Below, in pieces: positions 1 through 7,934 of a stretch of DNA of 41,769 nucleotides (position 1 is the first letter of the stretch; each line of letters begins with the position of its first letter). The DNA is taken from positions 1 to 41,769 of the forward strand of contig NZ_WKKH01000038.1 in NCBI RefSeq assembly GCF_009674725.1. Reading direction: 5' to 3'. The position numbers and the translations under genes are program-made. The notes under the pieces were generated by a model that was not told the origin of the DNA, did not search any database, and was given only the letters and a program-made list of their open reading frames with translations. Source of the stretch: Pedobacter petrophilus (lineage in GTDB: Bacteria > Bacteroidota > Bacteroidia > Sphingobacteriales > Sphingobacteriaceae).

Positions 1-78
1 TGCTGGATCTTTTATGCTGAACAAAATTATATCCTGTCAGCAATTCTCAAAACCTATTTATACAAACTTACGATGACG
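1..78. repeat. Left copy of 78-base terminal inverted repeat
   Basis: These 78 bases are identical to the reverse complement of the last 78 bases of the window (41692-41769); the match stops at base 79. The segment has no open frame of note. Since housekeeping genes fill the interior, this is better read as a dispersed repeat at which a contig was cut than as a transposon end. The length would also fit an overlap left by a k-mer based assembler (inference). Confidence 0.9.
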
Positions 79-153
79 GCCGTGATAACCCATCGTTGAT
101 GCGAATGGTAGAAGTAATATGCAGAACTTTTTCATTTACAAGCCAAAGGCTAC

Positions 154-200
154 CAAAAAAAGAGGCGGTATCATAATTATCAATGATACCGCCTCTTTTT
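154..200 (-). terminator. Rho-independent terminator of the TPR/beta-barrel operon
   Basis: A perfect 14-base-pair stem (161-174 with 183-196) encloses an 8-base loop. Read on the minus strand it ends in a run of T (the A run at 154-160). It lies about 20 bases past the stop codon of the beta-barrel gene and so closes the two-gene operon. Confidence 0.85.
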
Positions 201-219
201 GATGAATTTTAACGCTTAT

Positions 220-1917
220 CTAAAACGAATAAGTCAATCCGCCGAAAACGTTTAAACCATTTACCTGATAATACAAGAATCTATTGTACTTGCTATTCAG
301 GAGATTGTTCGCTTTTGCAAAAACAGAGAATTTATTGTTAATTCTGTAATCTGCACCGATACCCAAATCAACAAAACCTTTAACCGTTTCAATCCGTTCG
401 ATTCCGGTATTAGGCACTAGATACTGCAATGGATTAACCGGAGTTTGCACGTTTACTTTTGCTTTTACGTCATCCTGAATTACCACAGCAGCATTAAAAC
501 TTAATTTTTTGTTGTAAGTGTAAAGGAAGTTCGAACTCACTTTTAATCCCGGCTTAAACCATGAGTAGGTTTCCTGAGCTGGTTTCCAGTCATCAACGTT
601 TAGCTTTCCTGTCCATTTTAATGCATCACTAACCTGTACAGATAGTTCGCCCTCAATACCCGTTAATTTCGTTTTACCGAAATCATAAATCACATCGAAT
701 TTATTCAGGTTATCAAAGTTGTTGATGAACAGCGGCATATCATCAAATTGTTTTACGTAAACCCTTGCTTTGTAACCAAAACCTGGTCCGCCAGTTCCTT
801 TAATGCCTGCACTGAAACTTAATTTTTCAACGGTGTTTTTAATTAAGATATTGTTGTTCAACCATGGGTTTTCATCGGTAAAACCTTTCAGTGAATTACG
901 GTTTACATCGCCCTTTACTTCACCAAAAACCTGTAAGTAATCAGGAATCAACGTGAAATCTGCAGTTACAGCAGGGAAAATCCTGGTGCTGCTGAAAGCA
1001 CCAAACTCCTGAACAAAGTTTACACCGGCAGTTACTTTTGCACCTTTAACCTGCAAACGGATATAAGGATTTAAGCGGAGTAAGTTGTTGCCAACACTGG
1101 TCAAGGCATCTTTAGTGTTTCCAAATTCGGTAGATGCTGCTAATCCTAAATTGAAAGAACTGATTCGCTTATTCAAATAACCGTTTAAGGTTAGGTAGTT
1201 TTCTTTAGCCTCAAACTTATCAGACCAAATATATCCATTGGCTTTCAGCGCATAACTTAAAGCGTCAGGATCTTCGGTAAAGTTTTTCACCAACTCACCT
1301 TCAAGCTCAACAAAAGTTAAAGCCTGCTTCTGCGGATCTGTGTTAAAAGTTGGCCTTTCCGAATCTATTCCGTAAAAATTTGTGCCATGGCGTTGTACAT
1401 TAATGCGGCCACTTACAGTATGCTGATCTAAAATGCTACGACCGAAAATGCTTAACTGCTGGTCGCTGCTATTTTGCTTGTTTAATTTCCCTTCCTGACT
1501 AAAGTGCCTGAAGTATCCACCAAATTGCAAACCTTCATCCTTTCCATTGTTAAAATAAGCTTCACCTAAAATTGTTCCCAGGGAGCCAACCCCACCTTTC
1601 ACATAATTATTAATCAGGATGCTCTCCTTTTCATCGGCCACTGCCTGCGCCTGGAGTTTTTGAATGTCACTGTTAAGTTCCAGCTTTCTGTCCGTAATAC
1701 TGTAATTAAGTTTGGCTTTATAAATTTTAACATCATCCAGATTCGGACTTCTTCTTAGTTTCACCGCTTCAGCAAGTATCGGCTTATAGGGGCGAACCAC
1801 CTCGATTTCTTCGTTAACAACTGCCTTTTCCTCTGCCTTTTTTTCCTGTGCCTGAGCACTCATTAAACCTGCAGCTATAAAAAACAGTGAACTATATATA
1901 TATTTAATCGACTTCAT
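220..1917 (-). CDS. TonB-dependent-receptor-like outer-membrane beta-barrel protein, no plug domain
   Basis: This 565-residue protein starts with a signal peptide ending near AQAQ (about residue 24). A charged segment containing EIEVVRPYKPILAEA follows, and the rest alternates polar and aromatic residues as expected for antiparallel beta-strands. The C-terminus resembles the last strands of TonB-dependent receptors (KANNLLNSKYNRF, then GGLTYSF with a terminal Phe). It is shorter than full receptors and I see no plug domain or carboxypeptidase-like repeat, so it may be a porin or a scaffold rather than an active transporter. It begins 4 bases after the stop of the upstream TPR gene, so the two are probably translationally coupled and work together at the outer membrane. 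Substrate unknown. The family call is fairly safe; the role is inference. Confidence 0.75.
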   Translation of the reverse strand: MKSIKYIYSSLFFIAAGLMSAQAQEKKAEEKAVVNEEIEVVRPYKPILAEAVKLRRSPNLDDVKIYKAKLNYSITDRKLELNSDIQKLQAQAVADEKESILINNYVKGGVGSLGTILGEAYFNNGKDEGLQFGGYFRHFSQEGKLNKQNSSDQQLSIFGRSILDQHTVSGRINVQRHGTNFYGIDSERPTFNTDPQKQALTFVELEGELVKNFTEDPDALSYALKANGYIWSDKFEAKENYLTLNGYLNKRISSFNLGLAASTEFGNTKDALTSVGNNLLRLNPYIRLQVKGAKVTAGVNFVQEFGAFSSTRIFPAVTADFTLIPDYLQVFGEVKGDVNRNSLKGFTDENPWLNNNILIKNTVEKLSFSAGIKGTGGPGFGYKARVYVKQFDDMPLFINNFDNLNKFDVIYDFGKTKLTGIEGELSVQVSDALKWTGKLNVDDWKPAQETYSWFKPGLKVSSNFLYTYNKKLSFNAAVVIQDDVKAKVNVQTPVNPLQYLVPNTGIERIETVKGFVDLGIGADYRINNKFSVFAKANNLLNSKYNRFLYYQVNGLNVFGGLTYSF

Positions 1918-1921
1918 AATA

Positions 1922-4900
1922 CTACTTCTTCTGGTTTAGTTTTTCTAGTTTTTCTTTGGCTGTAGGGATGATATCATCCTTGCCTTCATAATTATCAATG
2001 ATACTTAACAGCGTACTTTTTGCCTGTAAGTTATCTTTCAATGCAACATAGTTATCAGATAAAAGGATAAACGCTTTCGCTACCCAATAATCATAAGATG
2101 CCATATTGTTAACCAGGTCGAAACATGTTTTTGAAGATGTTTTGTAATCACCTTTATTATATTCTACCAATGCAAGATTATATTTCGCTTCAGCTGCGGC
2201 GATTGTTTTGGTTTTAGCCACTACATTTTTAAATTCTTTAACTGCAGTAGTGGTATCACCTTTCAATAAATAAGCCTTACCAGAGAATAAACCAGAACTG
2301 TTTTTTTCTTCTTCAGATGCTTTTTCAGATTCTTTTGTTAACTGCGCATATTTAATCATGTCATCAGGCATGTTCAGGGCCGTGTAAGCCTTTAACAAGT
2401 TGTTGATGGCGAAGCCATAGTGAGATTTGTAATCTGTTGTGGTTTCTAAACGTTTTAAATAAACAATCGCTTCGTTATATTTTTTCTGATTCAGGAACAA
2501 CTGCGAAATGCTCACCAGTGAACGTTCGGTGTAATCGCTTGTCCAGTCATTTAAAATAAATTCATAATCGGCAATGGCTTCATCCGGACGATTCATTTTG
2601 ACTAAAGATTCTGCCCTGATAAATTTGGCTTCTTTTTCATGAATGGATTTCGGGAACTTATCAAAATAAGCGTTAACAGCCTGAAAAGCACCAGTGGCAT
2701 CGCCCTTCAAATAAAGGTTATTTGCTGCCGAGAAAATGATGTTATCCTGCTCACTGTTAGAATAATTTCCAAGCGGAGTAGTGTTTGCATAAGTAATAAA
2801 TCCATTTGCATCGCCACGGTCTACATAAATATTCTTGATAGACTCCATTGCTTGTTTAGATTCATCAACTGCAGGATACTCTGTAACCACTTTCTTAAAC
2901 GATTCTAAAGCGGCATCATCCTGATCCTGGTTGTATTGAACCAAACCGATTGTAACCAGCGCTTTCGGCACATAACTGCTTCGTGGATATTTCGCCACCA
3001 AAGCCACCAGATCAGATTTTGATTTATCGAAATCGCCTTTGTTGAAATAAGTATAAGCCGTTTCAAAACCAGCATCATCAGCATAATTCGAGTTTGGAAA
3101 TTGCGATAGCAAACCCTGCATAGTAGCAATTTTTGCATCGTATTGCGTTTCCAAGCCCTGGATCATCCCTTTCTGGAATGTTGCATAATCCTCAGAAGAA
3201 GTATGCCTGCTGATAATTTTATTGTAGTTGGCCATCGCCTGGCCATAACTCTTATTTACGAAGTAAGAATCGGCTAAACGGATCGTTGCATCATCAATTG
3301 TTTTCTGGTCTTTATCATTTCCAGCTAAAAACTTCTCAAAATAGTTAGCCGCTTTACTGTATTTTTCATCTTCGAAAGCAGCATATGCTAATGCATAATT
3401 TGCAAAGTTGTAAACACCTGTTTTATCTGCATCTGGAAGTTTAAGGAACTTCTCAAAAGTGGATACTGCTTCACCAAACTTGCGTAACTCATACATGGAT
3501 TCTGCTTTCCAATACGTATTTAGCGCCTCAATTTCATTGTCTTCCGGATATTTATCTGAACGTAAAAACATGGATAAAGCATTTGGAAATGCCCGCTCAT
3601 TATAGAATTCCAAACCACGGAAATAAGTAACCTTTTGATAAGCTTCTCTGGCTTCTAAAGTTTTATCTGGAATTGGCTCCAGGATATCTACCGCTGCCTG
3701 ATAGTTTTTAGTGGTTAATAAAACCTCACCCAATAATGTTTTGGCTTCGTTTATTTTACGGGATTTTGGGAATGCTTTCAAAAACCCCTGAGTTGCTTCT
3801 AAAGCCTGTTGATGGAAATCAAGTTCATAGCTTAGTTTCGCATAACTTAACCAGGCCTCTTCCTGAATTCCTTTATCGAAATCTAAGCGGGATGCCCTGA
3901 AGAATGCGCTTTGTGCTTTTTGTTTGTTGCCCAGCTGGATAAATGCCTTACCCAACGTGTGCATCCCGTTTTGAAGATAAACATCATCAGTATTTAACTT
4001 CTCTAATACCGCAACAGATTCTTTATATTTTTTATTCTGGAGCAATGAGTAGCCATATTGATAAATAAACAGGTTGTTTTTGGTTTCACTTTTATCCTTA
4101 GCATAAAACTCAGCGAAATATTTTTCCGAATTTTTAAAGTCAGATTTTGCAAAATAAGAAGCTGCAACTAAACTCAGCATTTCAGGCTCAAACTGTTGTT
4201 TTGTTTTTTGAATAGATTCCAGCGCATAGCTGATCACATCATCGTAGCGCTCATCTAAATAATACATTGAAGTGATGTAGTATGGATAACTCGCTTCATA
4301 AGTAGGAGAGCCTTTTAGCTTTTCGAAGTTAGCAAGTGCCGTTTTGTACTCCTTATTCAGGTAGTTGATATAGGCAAAGTAATAAGTGGCGCTTTCCTGA
4401 AAATCGCCCTCTTCTTTTTTAACCTGTTCAAATAAAGGTTCTGCTTTTTCGTAATCTTTAAGCTCGAAGTAAGCGTAACCTTGTTTAAACTGGTATTCAT
4501 TTCTCTGCTTGGCAGAAAGGGTAGAAGGATCAGTTTTTTCGAACCATTCTAATGCTTTTTTATAATTCTTCTGACCGAAATAAGTCTTTCCAACATAAAA
4601 ATAAGCAAGTTTGGTATTTGGATTTAAAGGATAATCGCGAATAAAAGCCTGAAATAAACTTTCGGCATCGCTATTGGTTAATTCCAGCGCACAAACGGCG
4701 GCATAGAATTTTGCATTTTCTTTTAAAAGGGATAATTCGGCATTGCTCTCCGTTTGAGTGGAAGACTTGTATCGCAATTGTTCAACAAGTTTAAACTGAT
4801 GCGCCGCCGCGGTGTACTTCTCTTTGTCTAATAATTCTAAGCCGGTCTGATAGTTTCTATTGAGGTTTTGCACCGCGCTAACCTGCGCATACGTGCTAAA

Positions 4901-4945
4901 ACTTCCTGCTAAAAGTAGCGGAATTAGTAAGTATTTTTTCTTCAT
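1922..4945 (-). CDS. Large periplasmic tetratricopeptide-repeat protein
   Basis: This 1007-residue protein has a signal peptide (LLIPLLLAGSFSTYAQ) followed almost entirely by TPR-like helical hairpins. Examples are YFYVGKTYFGQKNYKKALEWF and YNLALVEYNKGDYKTSSKTC. There is no catalytic motif and no lipobox, so it is probably a soluble periplasmic scaffold for protein-protein contacts. It is the first gene of a two-gene operon with the beta-barrel protein, separated by only 4 bases. Long TPR proteins paired with an outer-membrane barrel are common in Bacteroidota, and by analogy the pair may form an outer-membrane assembly or export complex; that role is inference. The start is ATG, directly before the Lys-rich n-region of the signal peptide. 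Confidence 0.8.
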   Translation of the reverse strand: MKKKYLLIPLLLAGSFSTYAQVSAVQNLNRNYQTGLELLDKEKYTAAAHQFKLVEQLRYKSSTQTESNAELSLLKENAKFYAAVCALELTNSDAESLFQAFIRDYPLNPNTKLAYFYVGKTYFGQKNYKKALEWFEKTDPSTLSAKQRNEYQFKQGYAYFELKDYEKAEPLFEQVKKEEGDFQESATYYFAYINYLNKEYKTALANFEKLKGSPTYEASYPYYITSMYYLDERYDDVISYALESIQKTKQQFEPEMLSLVAASYFAKSDFKNSEKYFAEFYAKDKSETKNNLFIYQYGYSLLQNKKYKESVAVLEKLNTDDVYLQNGMHTLGKAFIQLGNKQKAQSAFFRASRLDFDKGIQEEAWLSYAKLSYELDFHQQALEATQGFLKAFPKSRKINEAKTLLGEVLLTTKNYQAAVDILEPIPDKTLEAREAYQKVTYFRGLEFYNERAFPNALSMFLRSDKYPEDNEIEALNTYWKAESMYELRKFGEAVSTFEKFLKLPDADKTGVYNFANYALAYAAFEDEKYSKAANYFEKFLAGNDKDQKTIDDATIRLADSYFVNKSYGQAMANYNKIISRHTSSEDYATFQKGMIQGLETQYDAKIATMQGLLSQFPNSNYADDAGFETAYTYFNKGDFDKSKSDLVALVAKYPRSSYVPKALVTIGLVQYNQDQDDAALESFKKVVTEYPAVDESKQAMESIKNIYVDRGDANGFITYANTTPLGNYSNSEQDNIIFSAANNLYLKGDATGAFQAVNAYFDKFPKSIHEKEAKFIRAESLVKMNRPDEAIADYEFILNDWTSDYTERSLVSISQLFLNQKKYNEAIVYLKRLETTTDYKSHYGFAINNLLKAYTALNMPDDMIKYAQLTKESEKASEEEKNSSGLFSGKAYLLKGDTTTAVKEFKNVVAKTKTIAAAEAKYNLALVEYNKGDYKTSSKTCFDLVNNMASYDYWVAKAFILLSDNYVALKDNLQAKSTLLSIIDNYEGKDDIIPTAKEKLEKLNQKK

Positions 4946-5333
4946 TATTCTTTATCTTTTTTCATTGGCAATACAAACAATATGATATTTACAGCAACTG
5001 CTAAAATCATAAGGCGTGCATTGATTTCAAATATGGTCGCTACGAAATTAGAAATTGTAACAACGTTTATCAACATAAGTAATTAACATCTGTTAATAAC
5101 ACAATTAAACGATGGGTTTTCTGGTTTGGTATCGGTTAGGATACGATTGTTAAAAATGAATGGTTAGTTCATTGGATATAAGTTAATTTGGTTGTTAAGC
5201 AAGCTGTTCTCCAGGCAAGCGCTCACTCATTTTTAGTAAGTTTTTGATGAGATTCAGTCTGATAAGTTTTTCGAATATCGGTTATTTGTAGATTAACAGG
5301 CTCATCGCTATGCAATCCTATAAAGTAATTGCT
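4946..5333. other. Intergenic region between pyrB and the TPR operon
   Basis: AT-rich sequence with no convincing reading frame. It must contain the promoter of the TPR/beta-barrel operon. A box one base away from TAnnTTTG (ATTGTTTG on the minus strand, 4974-4981) sits about 30 bases before the start codon and is a weak candidate. Together with the adjoining heptad repeat it makes up the 469-base gap. Confidence 0.4.
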
Positions 5334-5397
5334 GACTCAAGACTTTAGACTCCCAACCAAACGACTACTGACTTAAGACTATAGACTTACGACTCTC
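5334..5397. repeat. Degenerate 7-base-period GACTNNN repeat
   Basis: GACT occurs at 5334, 5341, 5348, 5363, 5370, 5377, 5384 and 5391. The spacing is exactly 7, apart from one slot of 15 in which one GACT is lost and one base gained. The three bases between are variable. It lies immediately downstream of the pyrB stop codon. The same pattern recurs beyond the RelA/SpoT gene (32829-32970), pointing to a dispersed repeat family. Confidence 0.8.
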
Positions 5398-5414
5398 AAC
5401 TCAAAACTCCGGCC

Positions 5415-6344
5415 TTAACCCTGGCTTGCCAGTAGATAAAGAACAGCCATTCTCACCGCTACGCCGTTTTCTACCTGTTCCAGAATGATAGATTGTTTGC
5501 TATCGGCAACATCACTCGTAATCTCAACACCCCGATTAATTGGGCCTGGATGCATGACAATGATTTCTTTGTCGAGGTTATCTAAGATTTGTTTATTCAA
5601 GCCGTACATCATGGCATATTCCCGAAGTGAAGGGAAATATTTAATATCCTGCCGTTCCAGTTGAATGCGAAGCATATTGGCAACATCGCACCAGTTCAGG
5701 GCTTTAATGAGGTTATGTTCTACTTTTACGCCCAGTTGATGGATGTGTTTTGGAATTAACGTTGTCGGACCGCAAACCATCACTTCAGCGCCTAAACGCT
5801 GCAAGCAAAGAATGTTTGAAATGGCAACTCTGGAGTGTAAAATGTCTCCCACGATGACCACTTTTTTTCCGGCAACATCACCTAATTTCTGACGAATAGA
5901 AAAAGCATCAAGCAATGCCTGAGTGGGGTGTTCGTGTGCACCATCTCCTGCATTTACAATTTGTGCTTTTACGTGCTTACTTAAAAACTGACCAGCGCCG
6001 GCATAGGGGTGACGCATTACCACCATATCAACTTTCATCGACAGGATGTTATTTACGGTGTCAATCAGGGTTTCGCCTTTACTTACTGAAGAGGAAGATG
6101 CAGCAAAATTAACCACATCGGCCGAAAGTCTTTTTTCAGCCAGTTCAAATGAAAGCTTCGTCCGGGTAGAGTTTTCAAAGAAAATATTGGCGATGGTAAT
6201 GTCTCGAAGCGATGGAACCTTTTTAATCGGTCTGTTAATCACTTCTTTAAAATTATCTGCAGTTTCGAAAATCAATTCGATATCATTCCGGTTAATATCT
6301 TTAATGCCTAAAAGATGTCGGGTTGATAGTTTGTCTGCTGCCAT
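5415..6344 (-). CDS. pyrB: Aspartate carbamoyltransferase, catalytic chain
   Basis: PyrB joins carbamoyl phosphate and aspartate to N-carbamoylaspartate, the committed step of pyrimidine synthesis, in the cytoplasm. The 309-residue length is normal. Visible signatures are the carbamoyl-phosphate loop STRTKLSFE, the HEHPTQALLDAF motif, and the aspartate-domain segment MHPGPINRGVEI. The gene starts 8 bases after the stop of pyrR and so shares its transcript. No regulatory chain (pyrI) lies beside it. The GACTNNN repeat follows its stop codon rather than a clear terminator. Confidence 0.97.
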   Translation of the reverse strand: MAADKLSTRHLLGIKDINRNDIELIFETADNFKEVINRPIKKVPSLRDITIANIFFENSTRTKLSFELAEKRLSADVVNFAASSSSVSKGETLIDTVNNILSMKVDMVVMRHPYAGAGQFLSKHVKAQIVNAGDGAHEHPTQALLDAFSIRQKLGDVAGKKVVIVGDILHSRVAISNILCLQRLGAEVMVCGPTTLIPKHIHQLGVKVEHNLIKALNWCDVANMLRIQLERQDIKYFPSLREYAMMYGLNKQILDNLDKEIIVMHPGPINRGVEITSDVADSKQSIILEQVENGVAVRMAVLYLLASQG

Positions 6345-6352
6345 TTTCTATA

Positions 6353-6898
6353 TTATTGTTTTTCAGATAATAAAATCACTTTGTCTTCTGCTCCTTCACT
6401 TGCCCAGGTTACTTTTACCTGCTGCGAGTTTAAACTATCCACCTTGTGGCCGATATAATCTGGTTCAATTGGTAAATGCCTGCTAAACCTGCGGTCGATT
6501 AAAACCAGCAATTCCACTTTTTCTGGTCGTCCATAAGCCAATAAAGCATCAAGTGCTGCGCGAATGGTTCTGCCGGTCCAGAGTACATCATCAATTAAGA
6601 TCACTTTTTTCCCTTCGATAATAAAATCGATAGAATTACTGCTTGCGGTTACCAAACCATCTTTCCTGCGAAAATCATCTCTAAAAAAAGTGATGTCGAG
6701 ATTCCCCTTCAGAATTTTTTTATTCTTTAGGATGATTTGAAGTTCCTGTTGAATTCGATCGGCCAAAAAGATTCCTCTCGGCTGGATGCCAATTAAAACG
6801 GTATTTGCGAAATCGTCGTGGTTTTCAATTAATTGATGGCAAAGCCGCTTAATTGTAATTTGAATTTTCTGTCCGTCAAGAAGTGTTTTCTTTTGCAT
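6353..6898 (-). CDS. pyrR: Bifunctional pyrimidine regulator / uracil phosphoribosyltransferase
   Basis: PyrR-type phosphoribosyltransferase. The PRPP-binding motif VILIDDVLWTGRTIRAAL is clear, as is the DRRFSRHLPIEPDYIG region typical of PyrR. Family members convert uracil and PRPP to UMP, and in Bacillus also bind pyr mRNA leaders. The start chosen is the ATG at 6898, giving MQKKTLLDGQ and 181 residues. A longer frame from a TTG at 6916 is rejected because that codon lies inside the promoter box at 6914-6921. The resulting leader is only about 10 bases, too short for a PyrR attenuator ahead of its own gene, so any mRNA-binding role would have to act elsewhere. It is followed 8 bases later by pyrB. 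Confidence 0.95.
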   Translation of the reverse strand: MQKKTLLDGQKIQITIKRLCHQLIENHDDFANTVLIGIQPRGIFLADRIQQELQIILKNKKILKGNLDITFFRDDFRRKDGLVTASSNSIDFIIEGKKVILIDDVLWTGRTIRAALDALLAYGRPEKVELLVLIDRRFSRHLPIEPDYIGHKVDSLNSQQVKVTWASEGAEDKVILLSEKQ

Positions 6899-6913
6899 TG
6901 AAGAAGGATTGGG

Positions 6914-6921
6914 CAAATATA
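6914..6921 (-). promoter_or_regulatory. -7 promoter box of pyrR-pyrB
   Basis: The minus strand reads TATATTTG, a perfect match to the Bacteroidota TAnnTTTG box, 15 bases before the pyrR ATG. No clear TTG -33 element is seen at the usual distance. Confidence 0.6.
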
Positions 6922-7419
6922 TAAAAATGTTTTAAGGTAAGAAAGTTGAATGCATATTGTTTTATTGTTTCACTGCTAAATAGTTCTGTCACAACATTTA
7001 AAAATCTGGTTTTCTTATTGTAATGTTTTTTGAAAAGCAATTGCTGTTTCATTTTAATATGAGCCGGGTGTGCAGTTTCTACAACTATTAAGAGTTAAAA
7101 TTCACTAGTTGAACCGTTCTAGCCTAGTTTTAACAGTTTGGTTTTCTAAAAATTGAAATTACAATTTTGTTAAATCACTGAAAAATTATTGTGTAGAACA
7201 CCCAAAAGATATGGTTGAATAACTGAAATAAAATTCAGTTGAAGTACGGGTTAAAACTAGTTTTTTAACTGATGATTATCGATCTCCATCCCCCTAATTT
7301 TGGTTTCCATTCACTTCAGGTATTGAAGTACGGCAGCATGAATAAGCAGCTGTAGGATTAAAGCTTAAAATTATGTATTCAGATAAAATCAATCAATTAA
7401 TCACTTAAAATTAAACATC
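6922..7419. other. Divergent intergenic region upstream of the small-peptide cassette
   Basis: About 500 AT-rich bases without a gene. A TAATTTTG box at 7295-7302 matches the Bacteroidota -7 consensus on the plus strand and would give a leader of roughly 110 bases for the cassette. An 11-base inverted pair (CTAGTTTTAAC at 7124-7134 and its complement at 7250-7260), a 12-base palindrome AAAACTAGTTTT (7253-7264) and two direct copies of TTGAAGTACGG (7240-7250, 7323-7333) surround it. They could be regulator sites, but this is inference. Confidence 0.45.
7295..7302 (+). promoter_or_regulatory. Candidate -7 box for the SdpAB-like cassette
   Basis: TAATTTTG fits TAnnTTTG exactly. No TTG is present 18-21 bases upstream, so the call is tentative. 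Confidence 0.35.
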
Positions 7420-7851
7420 ATGAAAAAGTTAACATTAGTTTTTGCACTATTTTTAATCAGTGCTGTATCATTAAAAGCACAAACCAAAGGTTATTTATTT
7501 AAAGGTTTATCGGCATCAGATGCCAGTAAACTTAAAGAGATAGTAAGCGCTTTGCCTAATGATTCTTATACGCTAGAATTAAATGAACAAAGCAAAGGTA
7601 GAGTTACCACAACAAAAAGTGGCACATCAAGGCTGTCACTAAGCTCACTTAATCAAAAAAATGTCTTTGTAAATAAAGATATTCTAAAAAGTAAAGGCGG
7701 TAGTTCTGCCTTTTTAGATAAGGCGATTATCATTAACAATGGAATGAGTGCCTTTTTGGATAAAGCGATTATCATCAACAATGGTAAGCAGCTAGACCGC
7801 TTAACGCTACAGAAATTGGATGCACTCACAAAAAAATATAACAAACTGTAA
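7420..7851 (+). CDS. Small secreted protein with duplicated 14-residue unit; possible peptide precursor
   Basis: I do not recognise a named family. The 143-residue product has a signal peptide (LVFALFLISAVSLKAQ, cleavage near residue 20), a polar region starting TKGYLFKGLSASDASKL, and then two tandem copies of SAFLDKAIIINNG (residues 96-108 and 110-122). It ends in a basic helix-like tail. It contains no cysteine. It is the first gene of a plus-strand cassette whose next two genes look like SdpA and SdpB, the maturation proteins of the Bacillus SDP toxin. By position it would be the precursor, with the duplicated segment or its surroundings as the mature peptide. That is inference; it could also be an unrelated secreted protein. 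A leader of the cassette's own and AT-rich composition suggest an accessory gene. Confidence 0.75.
   Translation: MKKLTLVFALFLISAVSLKAQTKGYLFKGLSASDASKLKEIVSALPNDSYTLELNEQSKGRVTTTKSGTSRLSLSSLNQKNVFVNKDILKSKGGSSAFLDKAIIINNGMSAFLDKAIIINNGKQLDRLTLQKLDALTKKYNKL
7705..7788 (+). repeat. Two tandem 42-base coding repeats with synonymous divergence
   Basis: Units 7705-7746 and 7747-7788 each encode SAFLDKAIIINNG plus one variable residue (M or K). Over the 13 shared codons the residues are identical, while five codons differ silently (tct/agt, tta/ttg, aag/aaa, att/atc, gga/ggt). The duplication is therefore not recent, yet the peptide sequence has been kept. Confidence 0.95.
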
Positions 7852-7896
7852 AATTTATTATGTTCTGGATTTCATAGTTTCTTAATCAATTTCATT

Positions 7897-7921
7897 TGCA
7901 TAGCCTTTAACAGGCTATGCA
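7897..7921 (+). terminator. Hairpin between cassette genes 1 and 2
   Basis: A perfect 10-base-pair stem (7897-7906 with 7912-7921) with a 5-base loop lies 45 bases after the first cassette gene and 13 bases before the ATG of the next. It lacks a good T run, so it may only partly terminate, or may mark an mRNA end that sets a high precursor-to-enzyme ratio. Confidence 0.5.
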
Positions 7922-7934
7922 TCATTTTAAAAAG

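Noticed and set aside
6899..6916. N-terminal extension of pyrR from a TTG
   Set aside because: The TTG lies within the -7 promoter box and would not be transcribed; the ATG at 6898 fits the family.
7420..7851. Canonical SdpC toxin precursor
   Set aside because: The protein has no cysteine and is shorter than SdpC, so it cannot give the SDP peptide with its disulfide; only the cassette layout is alike.
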